A DNA stretch of 64,000 nucleotides. Source: Hornefia butyriciproducens. Lineage in GTDB: Bacteria; Bacillota; Clostridia; Peptostreptococcales; Anaerovoracaceae. Location of the stretch: assembly GCF_009695915.1 (NCBI RefSeq), contig NZ_VUMZ01000004.1:186001-250000 (forward strand), given 5' to 3'. The notes beneath the pieces are model-generated. The model was not told the origin of the DNA. It worked only from the letters and a program-made list of their open reading frames with translations, and did no database searches. The position numbers and the translations under genes were made by a program. Shown here in pieces: positions 33,752 through 42,560 of the stretch (positions within the stretch are counted from its first letter, which is position 1; each line of letters begins with the position of its first letter).

Positions 33752-35128
33752 TTACTTCTCTGAAACAGGCCTGTGCTCCTCTTTCCAGAGTTTTCCGGCC
33801 ACAGGCTCCCACGCCTCGGCATAGGCGTCGCATTTTCCGCACAGATGCTCCGCGCTTTCCGGACACATCAGATCCGTGCTCCGTGCGCCCGTTTCCGCTA
33901 TCATTTTACGCAGATAATCCGGATTCTCCAGCATCGGGCAGGGTCTGAGCAGATTTTCATTGAAGGGCTGCTCCCTCCTGTAGGCCCGGAACAACGGCTG
34001 CTGAAGGCATTCCAGCAGCGTTTTGCTGTGAATATTCGCATCCGAGTAATGAATAAACACGCAGGGTTCCACATCACCGTTGGAATTGATATGACAGTAG
34101 CATCTGCCTCCGGCGATGCACCCGTGCACCTTGTCCCCGTCATTCTGAAAATCCATGAGCCAGATGGGTTTACCGCCCTCATAGCCTCTGACCTCGCGAA
34201 TTCGGCGGAAGATATATTCTCTCTGCTCCGGCGTCGGCATCAGACTGACATCAGCATCTTGCCCCACCGGCATATAATGGAAATACCAGGAGAACTGGAC
34301 GCCCTTGCTGATCAGGAAATCCAGAAATTCATCGCTGGTCACAGCCTCGATATTTTCCTTTGTATAACAAATGGAGGTCCCGTAGACCAGGCCGCTTCGA
34401 TTCATCAGTTCCATGGCATCTGTGACCTTTCGGAAGGCTCCTGCGCCGCGGCGCGCATCGGTGGTCTCTTCGAAACCTTCAATGCTCATGATCAGGATGA
34501 TGTTCCTGCACCTGCGGATATCCTCGCAGAACTGCTCGTCAACCAGGGTTCCGTTGGTGAAAATCATGAAACCGCAGTCGGAATGCTTTTCTGCCAGACG
34601 AATGATATCGCCCCGACGAATCAGCGGTTCCCCGCCGGTCATGGCGTATTCATGAATCCCGAGCTCCTTTCCCTGCGTAATAATGCTGTCCATGTCCTCA
34701 TAGCTAAGGTTCAGCGTATGCTTGTATTCCGCCGCCCAGCAGCCGGTGCAGTGCATATTGCACGCACTGGTCGGATCGAACAGAATGACCCACGGAATCG
34801 GAATGCCCAGTTTCTCTCCGGTCTTCTGGCTCTGCCGATAGCCGGATAGCGCTCCTTCGTATCCGAAGGACAGAAAAATTCCCTTCAGAAATTCTGTATC
34901 GCGCGTGTCCAGCAGCCGGCAGAAAAAGTCTGTCCATTTCCCATCCTTGCCGAGCGCCGTTCTGAGTCGGTCAAACGCTTCCGGCGGCCACGTGTTCCCA
35001 AGGAGTTTCTCCATCGCGTTCACAACGCCGACAAAACCCTCTTCACGGGCGTTCTTTGATTTTTTCATTACACAGTTCAATGCGACCTCAAAGGCCTTTT
35101 TCTCCGCCGCATGAGTAATTGATGCCAT
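33752..35128 (-). CDS. Radical SAM protein with C-terminal SPASM-like Cys cluster
   Basis: 458 aa from the ATG at 35128 behind GGAGG. A helical N-terminal domain (about 1-105) precedes the radical SAM barrel with the 4Fe-4S motif CNMHCTGC, followed by MTGGEPLIRR. The C-terminal part has further Cys residues (CIAGGRCYCHINSNGDVEPC, then CPML and CPESAEHLCGKCDAY) fitting auxiliary clusters of the SPASM/twitch kind. Relatives modify peptides or proteins, or act in cofactor making; no peptide precursor or partner is adjacent, so the substrate is open. Monocistronic with its own promoter at 35236-35263. Confidence 0.85.
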   Translation of the reverse strand: MASITHAAEKKAFEVALNCVMKKSKNAREEGFVGVVNAMEKLLGNTWPPEAFDRLRTALGKDGKWTDFFCRLLDTRDTEFLKGIFLSFGYEGALSGYRQSQKTGEKLGIPIPWVILFDPTSACNMHCTGCWAAEYKHTLNLSYEDMDSIITQGKELGIHEYAMTGGEPLIRRGDIIRLAEKHSDCGFMIFTNGTLVDEQFCEDIRRCRNIILIMSIEGFEETTDARRGAGAFRKVTDAMELMNRSGLVYGTSICYTKENIEAVTSDEFLDFLISKGVQFSWYFHYMPVGQDADVSLMPTPEQREYIFRRIREVRGYEGGKPIWLMDFQNDGDKVHGCIAGGRCYCHINSNGDVEPCVFIHYSDANIHSKTLLECLQQPLFRAYRREQPFNENLLRPCPMLENPDYLRKMIAETGARSTDLMCPESAEHLCGKCDAYAEAWEPVAGKLWKEEHRPVSEK

Positions 35129-35235
35129 GTTTTCCTCCTCCCCCTGATACATGCTCAGCAATCGAAATTTTTGAAATATCAGCCCATCGAATCATAAATG
35201 TATCAGCATATTAAAAAAACTGTTACTATATCACT

Positions 35236-35263
35236 ATTATACGCTATATCATTGTTTTTTCAA
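35236..35263 (-). promoter_or_regulatory. Promoter of the radical SAM gene
   Basis: Minus strand: TTGAAA, 16-base spacer, TATAAT, about 110 bases before the ATG. The AT-rich leader between them contains no clear structure. Confidence 0.6.
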
Positions 35264-35269
35264 ACGACA

Positions 35270-35500
35270 CTATTTTCAATCTGTTCAGGCCGCTGCCTTT
35301 TCGCACCCTCAAATCCTTGCAATTTCAATGTCAGAAAGAAATTGAACGATGCGTGCTTCGGGAGCACCGCAGGAACCGTGATGACCACATTGTCTTTTCC
35401 CAGGTCAGAGCCATGGTCGCATGCTTTGTCGTTCTTCGAGAGTGTCGGTCCTCCTACTGTATTCGGCGCACCGAATACTCATGTGCGTTAAAAGCAGCAA
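35270..35500 (-). pseudogene. Coding-like remnant without start
   Basis: A minus-strand frame open for about 67 codons (reading GGPTLSKNDKACDHGSDLGK and on) ends at a TGA near 35268; it has an in-frame stop just before it and no start codon or ribosome site. It lies between the radical SAM promoter and a hairpin-array repeat copy. Family not recognised; it could be a decayed gene or chance. Confidence 0.25.
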
Positions 35501-35542
35501 ACAAAAAGCATTCCACGTCGTATAGACGCGAAATGCTATGAT

Positions 35543-35643
35543 AACTCATTAAGGCCTCGTCAGACTTAACGGGTGCTGCCGGCAGTTTGTCAGCAGCACC
35601 GCAACACACAATCCAATGTTGGTGTGCGCCGCCAGACACTATT
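35543..35643 (-). repeat. Hairpin-array repeat, copy C (right module)
   Basis: Minus-strand copy of the right half of copy D: starts AATAGTGTCTGGCGGCGCAC, contains GGTGCTG...CAGCACC (copy D has GGCGCTG...CAGCGCC, so pairing is kept by a paired change) and a weaker last stem GTTAAG...CTTAAT. The distal CAGACACTAATT end is missing. Lies about 40 bases past the stop codon of the alcohol dehydrogenase gene. Confidence 0.75.
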
Positions 35644-35685
35644 TGACGCTTGTATACAGCTCAGTCATGTCCGTGTATCCCGGCG

Positions 35686-36855
35686 CTACAGACTTTCCCT
35701 GAAAACGCGGATAATTTCATCACGGCTGAGTTCTTTGTAGCCGCCCTTCAGCGGAATCGTCCGGTCCGCCAAGTCCTCCAGCATGTCCTTACTGACGCCA
35801 AGCTCAGAAAGTTTCATCACGACGCCGATTTCCTTCATCCAGTTTTCCATCGCCGCAAGGCCCTCCGCAGCAATTTGCTCCTGCGTCTTCCCTGCCGGCG
35901 CGATACCCCAGACGTTTTCCGCGAATCTCACGAATTTAGCCAATCCATAGGGCATGATGTACCGGTAATACGGAAGTGAAACCGCCGCCAGAGTCATCCC
36001 GTGAGTTGCTCCGGTGTATCCGCCTGCCGCCTGCCCCAGCATATGCACCATCCAGTCCGTCGTTTTTCCTTTTGAGATCAGTGTGTTCAGCGCCCATGTG
36101 GCAGTCCACATGAGGTTGCTTCTGGCTTCATAGTTCTGCGGATCCTTCACCGCAGCACGGCTCGAATGAATCACAGAGCGCATCAGCCCTTCACTGATAT
36201 AGTCGCTGGTATTGTCATCCTCTCCGGAAAAGTACTGTTCACAGATGTGATTGAAGATATCATAAATTCCTGCGACCATCTGATATTCAGGCAGCGTCAT
36301 CGTATACACTGGATTCAGCACAGTGAACCGCGGCATTACATCCTCGCTCGCGAATACATGTCCGATTTTCTGTTTTGTTTCCTCATTTGTAATTACAGAT
36401 CCGGCATTCATCTCGGATCCGGTTCCGACCATGGTCAGCACGCACCCTACCGGAATGAGCCGGCATTCAGGCTCCTCAAATCGAACAAAATATTTTTCCC
36501 ACGGATCCTCCTCACAATTAACTGAAACGGAAACCGCCTTGGAGTAGTCGCAGACGGATCCGCCGCCGACAGCGAGAAGGAGATCAGCCTGATGCTCCCG
36601 CGCGATTTCGATCCCTTCGCGCAATTTGGACAGCGTAGGGTTCGGCATGACTCCACTGATCTCTGCGACATTTTTTCCGCTCTCTGTCAGAATGCGGAGC
36701 ACGTCGTCATAGATCCCGTTCTTCTTGATTGATCCTCCGCCGTACACGAGAACCACGTTTTTTCCGTACTTCCGAAGTTCAGTCTTCAGATTGTTCAGCG
36801 AATCCTCTCCGAAATAGAGTTTCGTCGGATTGCAGTATGTGAAATTTCCAAACAT
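35686..36855 (-). CDS. Iron-containing alcohol dehydrogenase (butanol dehydrogenase type)
   Basis: 389 aa from the ATG at 36855, behind GGAGG and one base after the upstream stop. Type III ADH: nucleotide region AVGGGSVCDYSKAV and metal-site stretch MVAGIYDIFNHICEQY, plus GATHGMTLAAVSLPYY with the later His ligand. One usual histidine position in GxxDxxxH reads GIYDIFNH, so the metal site appears intact. Reduces aldehydes to alcohols with NADPH or NADH, as in solvent-forming Clostridia or detoxification by YqhD. Last gene of the flavodoxin operon, under the LysR system at 37828-38800. Confidence 0.9.
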   Translation of the reverse strand: MFGNFTYCNPTKLYFGEDSLNNLKTELRKYGKNVVLVYGGGSIKKNGIYDDVLRILTESGKNVAEISGVMPNPTLSKLREGIEIAREHQADLLLAVGGGSVCDYSKAVSVSVNCEEDPWEKYFVRFEEPECRLIPVGCVLTMVGTGSEMNAGSVITNEETKQKIGHVFASEDVMPRFTVLNPVYTMTLPEYQMVAGIYDIFNHICEQYFSGEDDNTSDYISEGLMRSVIHSSRAAVKDPQNYEARSNLMWTATWALNTLISKGKTTDWMVHMLGQAAGGYTGATHGMTLAAVSLPYYRYIMPYGLAKFVRFAENVWGIAPAGKTQEQIAAEGLAAMENWMKEIGVVMKLSELGVSKDMLEDLADRTIPLKGGYKELSRDEIIRVFRESL

Positions 36856-36856
36856 T

Positions 36857-37231
36857 TTATCCCTCCAGTTCGTCACATTCCTGATCCGTCACCGGATCCA
36901 GCCATTCTGTTTCTGTTTCATAAACTTCCTTTGCCAGACGGAACGCCGCCCACGCCTTCGGCCATCCCGCATAAAACGCCACATGGGTGATGACTGCGGC
37001 CATCTCCTTCCGGCTCACTCCATAATTTTTCGCGTTCAGGATATGGAACTTCAGACTGCTGTCGGTCATTCCCTGTGCGATCAGTGCAGTCACTGTAATC
37101 AGGCTTCTGGTCTTCAGGTCGATATCCTCATTGTTCCAGTTTTCTCCGAACAGGATGTCATCATTGAAATGAGCAAACTCCGGAGCGAATTCCCCCAAAG
37201 CATCCCGTCCTGCCGTCTGCTTCACTGCCAT
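36857..37231 (-). CDS. Carboxymuconolactone decarboxylase family protein
   Basis: 124 aa, all-helical. The AhpD/CMD pattern is present in DLKTRSLITVTALIAQG and FHILNAKNYGVSRKEMAAVI, but the CxxC pair of AhpD is absent, so it resembles the CMD-like subgroup rather than a peroxidase. Possible roles are lactone decarboxylation or a redox stress function. It sits in the middle of the operon, one base before the alcohol dehydrogenase start and 18 bases after the flavodoxin stop. Confidence 0.85.
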   Translation of the reverse strand: MAVKQTAGRDALGEFAPEFAHFNDDILFGENWNNEDIDLKTRSLITVTALIAQGMTDSSLKFHILNAKNYGVSRKEMAAVITHVAFYAGWPKAWAAFRLAKEVYETETEWLDPVTDQECDELEG

Positions 37232-37249
37232 AATTTTGTTCTCCCTCCT

Positions 37250-37753
37250 TCATATCCATTTGCGGAATACATCTTCCGCATTCTTCGCATCGCCGCCCCG
37301 GATCGCCAGGCCGTCCTCTACTTCCGCAGTCGGGCAGAGCTTCTTTATATCGCGGAGACTTCTTCCCATTCCGCTGCCTTCGTGAGTGCAGAACGGCTTT
37401 ATCGTCTTTCCGCCGAAATCGAAATGCTCCAGAAATGTGAACACTGCCATCGGCATGGTGCTCCAGTAATTCGGATATCCCAGATAAATCACGTCATAAC
37501 CACTGATGCTCTCCGGCCACTCCGACAGCTCCGGCCGGGCGTTCTTCTCCTGATCCCGCCGCGCCTGTTCAATACACTCGTTGTAGTCTTCCGGGTACGG
37601 CTGCTCCTGTTCAATCCTGAACAAGTCCGCTCCCGTGAGCTTCTGCAGAATTCCGGCCGCCACCTCGGTGTTCCCGGTCTTCAGCTTCTGAATCCTTCCG
37701 TTTAAATAATTTTCGTCTGCTCTTGAATAAAACGCAATCAGTGCTTTTCCCAT
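37250..37753 (-). CDS. Flavodoxin
   Basis: 167 aa. N-terminal strand KALIAFYSRADENYLNG is a flavodoxin phosphate loop variant; YDVIYLGYPNYWSTMP and FCTHEGSGMGRSL are the two isoalloxazine-stacking loops. An FMN electron carrier of the flavodoxin_4 type, often found with aldo-keto reductases and CMD proteins. First gene of the flavodoxin / CMD / alcohol dehydrogenase operon, divergent from the LysR gene, with a perfect palindrome in the gap. Confidence 0.9.
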   Translation of the reverse strand: MGKALIAFYSRADENYLNGRIQKLKTGNTEVAAGILQKLTGADLFRIEQEQPYPEDYNECIEQARRDQEKNARPELSEWPESISGYDVIYLGYPNYWSTMPMAVFTFLEHFDFGGKTIKPFCTHEGSGMGRSLRDIKKLCPTAEVEDGLAIRGGDAKNAEDVFRKWI

Positions 37754-37827
37754 ATGCTTTACTCCTTTCTCTGTACCCTCACTGTATCACGAGTCTGATT
37801 GACAGAGAATCTCCGAAATGTTACCAT

Positions 37828-37850
37828 AGTATAAACCACACGTTTATACT
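37828..37850. promoter_or_regulatory. LysR operator between flavodoxin operon and its regulator
   Basis: Perfect 9-base inverted repeat AGTATAAAC-cacac-GTTTATACT, about 75 bases before the flavodoxin ATG and 54 bases before the LysR ATG. TATACT in its right arm could also serve as a -10. Strong candidate binding site of 37904-38800. Confidence 0.7.
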
Positions 37851-37903
37851 CATATAGGTTAACAGGTCTGAAACGCCATTTTTCATCACGCAGGAGGTTC
37901 ATT

Positions 37904-38800
37904 ATGTATAATCCGCTTTTAGATACATTCCTCGCTGTCGCGGATTCCGGCAGCTTCACCAGAGCCGCGGACCGGCTGTATATTTCCCCCACCGCCGTCA
38001 TGAAACAGATGAACGCACTGGAAAAACATCTGGACCTGAAACTGATCGAGCGGAGTCCTGCCGGAGCGCACCTGACCGAAGCCGGCCGGATCATATACCG
38101 AAACGCGAAATTTCTGATCGATTATTCCCGCAAATCCGTCGAGGAGGCGATGGCGGCGACACGCGCCCGGGACACCACATTCTGCGTCGGAACCTCCCTG
38201 CTGAATCCGGCAAAGCCTTTCATGGATCTCTGGTATCGCGTCAACAAAGATTTCCCCGATTACAGGCTACACCTGGTCCCCTTTGAGGACGACCACAACG
38301 GAATCCTCTCAGAAATCGACCGGCTGGGCGGAAAATTTGATTTTCTGATCGGCGTCTGCGACTCGAGGACATGGATGTCCCTCTGCAGTTTTCAACCTCT
38401 CGGACGCTACAAAAAAATGGTCGCCGTGTCCCGGGAGCACCGGCTCGCCTCCCGGACACAGATCACTGTTGAGGATCTGTACGGGGAAACGCTGATGATG
38501 GTACCCCGTGGAGATTCGGGCACCAATGACTTTATCCGCAACGACCTCGAAACCAACCATCCGGAAATCCACATCGAGGATACGTCTCCGTTTTATGACC
38601 TCTCTGTATTTAACCGCTGTGCGGAAACCGGAAATGTGCTGCTCACCATAGAATGCTGGCAGCATGTGCATCCCGGACTGGTTTCGATTCCCGTTGCCTG
38701 GGAATACAGCATCCCCTACGGTCTGCTGTACAGTCTGAACGCTCCCGACGATGTGCTCCGGTTCGTGGACGCCGCCGCGACGCTTCATCCGGAAGACTGA
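37904..38800 (+). CDS. LysR family transcriptional regulator of the flavodoxin operon
   Basis: 298 aa. N-terminal HTH (VADSGSFTRAADRLYISPTA, VMKQMNALEKHLDLKLIER) and an effector domain from about residue 90. Divergent from the flavodoxin / CMD / alcohol dehydrogenase genes, with the palindrome at 37828-37850, so it very probably controls them, perhaps in response to an aldehyde or redox stress. AGGAGG supports the start. Confidence 0.9.
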   Translation: MYNPLLDTFLAVADSGSFTRAADRLYISPTAVMKQMNALEKHLDLKLIERSPAGAHLTEAGRIIYRNAKFLIDYSRKSVEEAMAATRARDTTFCVGTSLLNPAKPFMDLWYRVNKDFPDYRLHLVPFEDDHNGILSEIDRLGGKFDFLIGVCDSRTWMSLCSFQPLGRYKKMVAVSREHRLASRTQITVEDLYGETLMMVPRGDSGTNDFIRNDLETNHPEIHIEDTSPFYDLSVFNRCAETGNVLLTIECWQHVHPGLVSIPVAWEYSIPYGLLYSLNAPDDVLRFVDAAATLHPED

Positions 38801-38929
38801 ATTTACAGTTCATACGCGCCGCCGCGACGCTGCAGTTTATTGTTTATGCACGGTTCATTCGCGACCGTGTCCGTAAGACCGGCACGCTGTCGCAGGCTCC
38901 CGCTATATACTTTTCATTTTACAATCAAC

Positions 38930-40108
38930 CTACATATTATTTTTGCATATTAAGATTTTAGCGGCAAGGGCGAGTTTCTCATAATCACCGGATCTGATTG
39001 GATTAAGGCCGGTGATTTTTCCTATTTGATTGAATCTGTACCTCAAAGTATTCTCGTGCTGGTTCATATCAGTTGCCAGACGATGAAGGTCTCCTTCTAA
39101 CAAAACATAATCGAGAAGGGTGTTCAGAAGCATTGTATTGTAGGAAGCATCATATTCAATGACAGGCTCCAGTAATCTTTCGGCATATGAGACCATTGCA
39201 GGATCTTCAGCAAGAGGCAGGATGGCCTGATATGATCCCAAATCATGATAGGCCGTGAAAATATCTTCTTTTTTACGATTAATGATCGATGCATAAATGG
39301 CCTCCTGCATGGCATGGTCCAATTCGCGGATATCATAATGCTTTTCACCTATACCTATGCTGTATTCGGATGGGTCTCCGACTATGGAATCAATAGCCTG
39401 ATTTATGTAGTTGTTTCCGAAACCGGATTCCAGATCCTCAGAAGATATGATGTACATGAATCCATTCTGATAGCGATACAGGGAGTTGTGTCGATCATAT
39501 ATTTCTGATTTCTGATATTTAGTGACCTGCTTTACATATTCTTCATCACTTAAAAATGATTCTTTATGGCAATAAATTGCCGTGATCTGGGGCAGGAAAG
39601 AAGGATTCATTCTCATTGCACTCGTTTTTACTTCTTCTCTTGGAATCGGCGTGTTCAGGAGAGCCCCTATCTCCTTGTCACCGAATTCTGCACGTTCAAT
39701 ATCTTTGATATAATCATGGAGTTTTATAGTAAGACTGCAAAGATCGGCAGAAGGATCTTCCGTAACAAATATCGGGAATTCTTTGGCATCCGCATAACGA
39801 AGCACAGTTTCCGGTATATCGATTCTGAAGACATTGTTAACGATCAGACCGCTCACATCTCTGTCTATAAGGTGGCGAATGGCGTCTCTCGTCAAAAAAG
39901 CATTGTCTTTTGCATATAAAAAAGATGTCATTACCAGCTGACCTTTGTTAAATTTAGAATAATATTGCCTATTGCTTTGATATTTTACAAATTCGTAATC
40001 GAGCCATCCGATGCTGTCCACCTGCCTCCAAAGGCCTTTGCTTCCGGAAATAAGCCTTATATTCTTGAATTCATCCAGCCTTATCAACTCGTCTATCTTT
40101 ATGATCAT
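38930..40108 (-). CDS. PucR family transcriptional regulator
   Basis: 392 aa from the ATG at 40108 behind GGAGG. N-terminal PucR-type sensory domain (about 1-130; GSKGLWRQVDSIGWLDYEF, LIDRDVSGLIVNN), a middle GGDEF-like region (about 190-280), and the C-terminal PucR HTH (LLDYVLLEGDLHRLATDMNQ, HENTLRYRFNQIGKITGL). PucR proteins control purine or amino acid catabolism. It is divergent from an aminotransferase / ornithine-cyclodeaminase pair and shares with it an AT-rich 163-base regulatory region, so it is likely their regulator. Codon use and GC are lower than in flanking genes. Confidence 0.88.
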   Translation of the reverse strand: MIIKIDELIRLDEFKNIRLISGSKGLWRQVDSIGWLDYEFVKYQSNRQYYSKFNKGQLVMTSFLYAKDNAFLTRDAIRHLIDRDVSGLIVNNVFRIDIPETVLRYADAKEFPIFVTEDPSADLCSLTIKLHDYIKDIERAEFGDKEIGALLNTPIPREEVKTSAMRMNPSFLPQITAIYCHKESFLSDEEYVKQVTKYQKSEIYDRHNSLYRYQNGFMYIISSEDLESGFGNNYINQAIDSIVGDPSEYSIGIGEKHYDIRELDHAMQEAIYASIINRKKEDIFTAYHDLGSYQAILPLAEDPAMVSYAERLLEPVIEYDASYNTMLLNTLLDYVLLEGDLHRLATDMNQHENTLRYRFNQIGKITGLNPIRSGDYEKLALAAKILICKNNM

Positions 40109-40141
40109 GTCAGTTTCCTCCATAAAAAGTATAATAAAAAT

Positions 40142-40180
40142 TATAGTAAATTGAAACATATATTTGTAAATATTACTATA
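40142..40180. promoter_or_regulatory. Inverted repeat, candidate PucR operator
   Basis: TATAGTAA at 40142-40149 and TTACTATA at 40173-40180 face each other across 23 AT-rich bases, between the PucR gene and the promoter of the aminotransferase gene. A TATACT on the minus strand (40128-40133) may be the -10 of PucR. Confidence 0.4.
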
Positions 40181-40188
40181 TTTCCACT

Positions 40189-40217
40189 TTGATAATATGG
40201 CGTGCCTGATATATAGT
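40189..40217 (+). promoter_or_regulatory. Promoter of the aminotransferase / cyclodeaminase operon
   Basis: TTGATA, 17-base spacer, TATAGT; about 50 bases before the ATG at 40272, which has GGAGG eight bases upstream. Confidence 0.65.
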
Positions 40218-40271
40218 GATAGCAGAAAGAAGAATCTCTAACATATCAGATAGAAATACGGAGGTAATGAA

Positions 40272-41405
40272 ATGAGAATCGAAAAATTTGAACTTGAATC
40301 ATGGCTCAATCCGCTTGACCCGCTTTGCAAATATAACCTTGGCGCCAGCTGCGTTAAGGCGTTCGGCCTAAAAGAGATGCTGGACTTCGTAGGAGAAGAT
40401 TCCAATAAGATCATGGAAGAGCTCGCAAATAAGAGCCTTCACTATGGAGAATTTGATGGTTCTAAACGCCTTAAAAAGGCCGTCGCAGGCATTTACAAAA
40501 ATGCCGATCCTGAGATGGTCATTACCACTCATGGAGGTACCGGTGCAAACAATATGATCCTTACAGAGCTTCTGAACCCCGCTGACAACATCATTGTCAT
40601 TACTCCCACATATCAGCAGCACTATTCGATTCCTGCAAATCTCGGAGTTGAAGTAAGGAAAGTCCGCGGCACTGCTGATAATAACTGGCTTCCCGCAATA
40701 GATGAGATACGTGAGAGATTTGATGAGAATACCAGAATGATCATCGCGACAAGCCCAAGCAATCCGGCAGGAATATACATCAAGCCTGACCTCATGAATG
40801 AGATCGTTGAACTTGCGAGGACGACCGGAGCATATGTGCTTTTCGATGAGATGTACAGAGGTCTTGATGATGAATACATGCCTTCCATAATTGATGTTTA
40901 TGAAAAAGGTATCAGTACAAGCAGTATGTCAAAAGTATACTCCATGGCAGGAACCAGAGTAGGCTGGATCGTTGTCAGGGATCCGGAACTATATGACCGC
41001 ATCTTCAATCGTCGTTCCTTCGATACTATCTGTGGAGGCGTGATCGATGAATTCCTCGCAGCCATTGCACTTGAGCATTCTGATAAGATACTTGAAAGAA
41101 GCAGAAAGATAGTCAGAGCCAATAAAGAGATGCTTGATAAGTGGATGGAGGACCATCCCAGACTTCACTACTGCGGAGAAAGTTATGGTTCCACAGCAAT
41201 GATCAGCTATGACTATGATATTTCTGCTACGGAATTCGGTCAGAGACTGTTCGATGAGGAAAAGGTTCTGATTTGTCATGGTGATGTATTTGAAGAAGAA
41301 AAAACATTCCGTCTCGGATATGGATTCGGAGAAACCGATCTCCTATCGGGTGGCCTTGATGCCCTCGGCAAATTCTTAAAGAGACTGGAGGATGAAGGAA
41401 AATGA
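40272..41405 (+). CDS. Fold-type I PLP aminotransferase
   Basis: 377 aa. Substrate loop and cofactor residues are readable: THGGTGANN (phosphate binding), ATSPSNPAG (Asn pairing with PLP), VLFDEMYRGL (Asp under the pyridine N), and the PLP lysine in STSSMSKVYSMAGTRVGW. C-terminal Arg of the substrate carboxylate in RLGYG. Class I/II, resembling aspartate/LL-diaminopimelate-like enzymes; the amino acid used cannot be named. Its stop overlaps the start of the next gene (ATGA), so the two products likely act in sequence. Confidence 0.9.
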   Translation: MRIEKFELESWLNPLDPLCKYNLGASCVKAFGLKEMLDFVGEDSNKIMEELANKSLHYGEFDGSKRLKKAVAGIYKNADPEMVITTHGGTGANNMILTELLNPADNIIVITPTYQQHYSIPANLGVEVRKVRGTADNNWLPAIDEIRERFDENTRMIIATSPSNPAGIYIKPDLMNEIVELARTTGAYVLFDEMYRGLDDEYMPSIIDVYEKGISTSSMSKVYSMAGTRVGWIVVRDPELYDRIFNRRSFDTICGGVIDEFLAAIALEHSDKILERSRKIVRANKEMLDKWMEDHPRLHYCGESYGSTAMISYDYDISATEFGQRLFDEEKVLICHGDVFEEEKTFRLGYGFGETDLLSGGLDALGKFLKRLEDEGK

Positions 41406-42415
41406 AGATAAAAGTATTATCAAGGGCAAACTTGATCAATATTCTGGAAATGCCTGAAGTGATCAAAGGTGTTGAATCGGTATATAAGACAAAGGCACAG
41501 GGCAATGTGGTTGCCTGGCCCCTTGTAGAACATAAATTCAGCACAGGAGCACTTATGGATATCAGATCTGGTGGAGCCTTTGGAGAAGTGGGAATACATG
41601 GAGCCAAGCTGCTGAATAACTTTCCGGAGAATGCCGCAAAGGGACTTCCCGTATTCACCGGAGTTCTCATGGCCTTTGACTCAGAGACAGGCCTCCCTAT
41701 AGGGGTTATGGATGCATCATATATTACGAGCATGAGAACAGGAGCTGCAGCGGCCATAGGCGCAGCGGCTCTTGCCAGGCCTGACAGCGAGAGTCTGCTC
41801 CTTGTAGGTGCCGGACTCCAGTCAATATATCTTCTTGGCGCCACGCTCGTCAAAATGCCGGGACTTAAGAAGGTGAGAGTAATCGATACCTTTGCACAGG
41901 ACAACGCTGACAGATACATCACTACTATTCAGGAAAGGCTTAAGAATGAACTCGGTATAGATGCCTCAGAAGTCGTATTTGAAGCTGCTCATGATATGAA
42001 GGAAGCGGTAGAGCAGAGCGACGTTATCCTTACCATTACCAGGAGCACCAGCCCGCTTATTATGAAGGATTGGCTGAAGCCCGGAACACATTTAAGCTGC
42101 ATCGGAGCTGATATGGTAGGAAAAGAAGAAATCGATCCCGAGATATTCAGAACAGCCAGATGTTTTGCAGATGACGCTAAGCAGTGCTGCACCGTTGGGG
42201 AGATGGAGATCCCTGCCAAGATGGGCATCCTTTCTCCGGAGACAGTTACAGGAGAGATAGGAGAAGTGCTGGCTGGTATGAAACCAGGACGAGTAAGTGA
42301 TGAAGATATCACGGTATTTGACGCTACAGGACTGGCAGTTCTTGACCTGGTCACTGCCAAAACTGCGGTTAGAACAGCTGAAGAAAAAGGACTTGGAACT
42401 ACCGTTGAGATCTGA
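41402..42415 (+). CDS. Ornithine cyclodeaminase / mu-crystallin family protein
   Basis: 337 aa. Residues 40-75 show the substrate-binding HKFSTGALMDIRSGG region, with Lys in IHGAKLLNNF and the Rossmann motif LLVGAGLQS followed by DTF; the Asp of DATGLAVLD near the C-terminus is the usual catalytic region of ornithine cyclodeaminase. The family also includes ketimine reductases, alanine dehydrogenase and amino-acid dehydrogenases used for unusual amino acids. The 4-base overlap with an aminotransferase gene suggests either proline formation from ornithine or reduction of a cyclic imine made by the transaminase. Confidence 0.9.
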   Translation: MKIKVLSRANLINILEMPEVIKGVESVYKTKAQGNVVAWPLVEHKFSTGALMDIRSGGAFGEVGIHGAKLLNNFPENAAKGLPVFTGVLMAFDSETGLPIGVMDASYITSMRTGAAAAIGAAALARPDSESLLLVGAGLQSIYLLGATLVKMPGLKKVRVIDTFAQDNADRYITTIQERLKNELGIDASEVVFEAAHDMKEAVEQSDVILTITRSTSPLIMKDWLKPGTHLSCIGADMVGKEEIDPEIFRTARCFADDAKQCCTVGEMEIPAKMGILSPETVTGEIGEVLAGMKPGRVSDEDITVFDATGLAVLDLVTAKTAVRTAEEKGLGTTVEI

Positions 42416-42463
42416 TACGGGAAAGAGAGTTCAGGCGGAAACTTTACATGTATTAGGCTTAGA

Positions 42464-42494
42464 AACAGGAGTGGACTTTTCCACTCCTGTTTTT
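42464..42494 (+). terminator. Terminator after the aminotransferase / cyclodeaminase operon
   Basis: AACAGGAGTGGA pairs perfectly with TCCACTCCTGTT across a short loop, followed by TTTTG. Confidence 0.9.
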
Positions 42495-42560
42495 GTAACC
42501 ACATTCTTTGTATTCGAGTATGGCTCTCATGTCTGAAATCTTGAGCAGTGACTCATTTCC

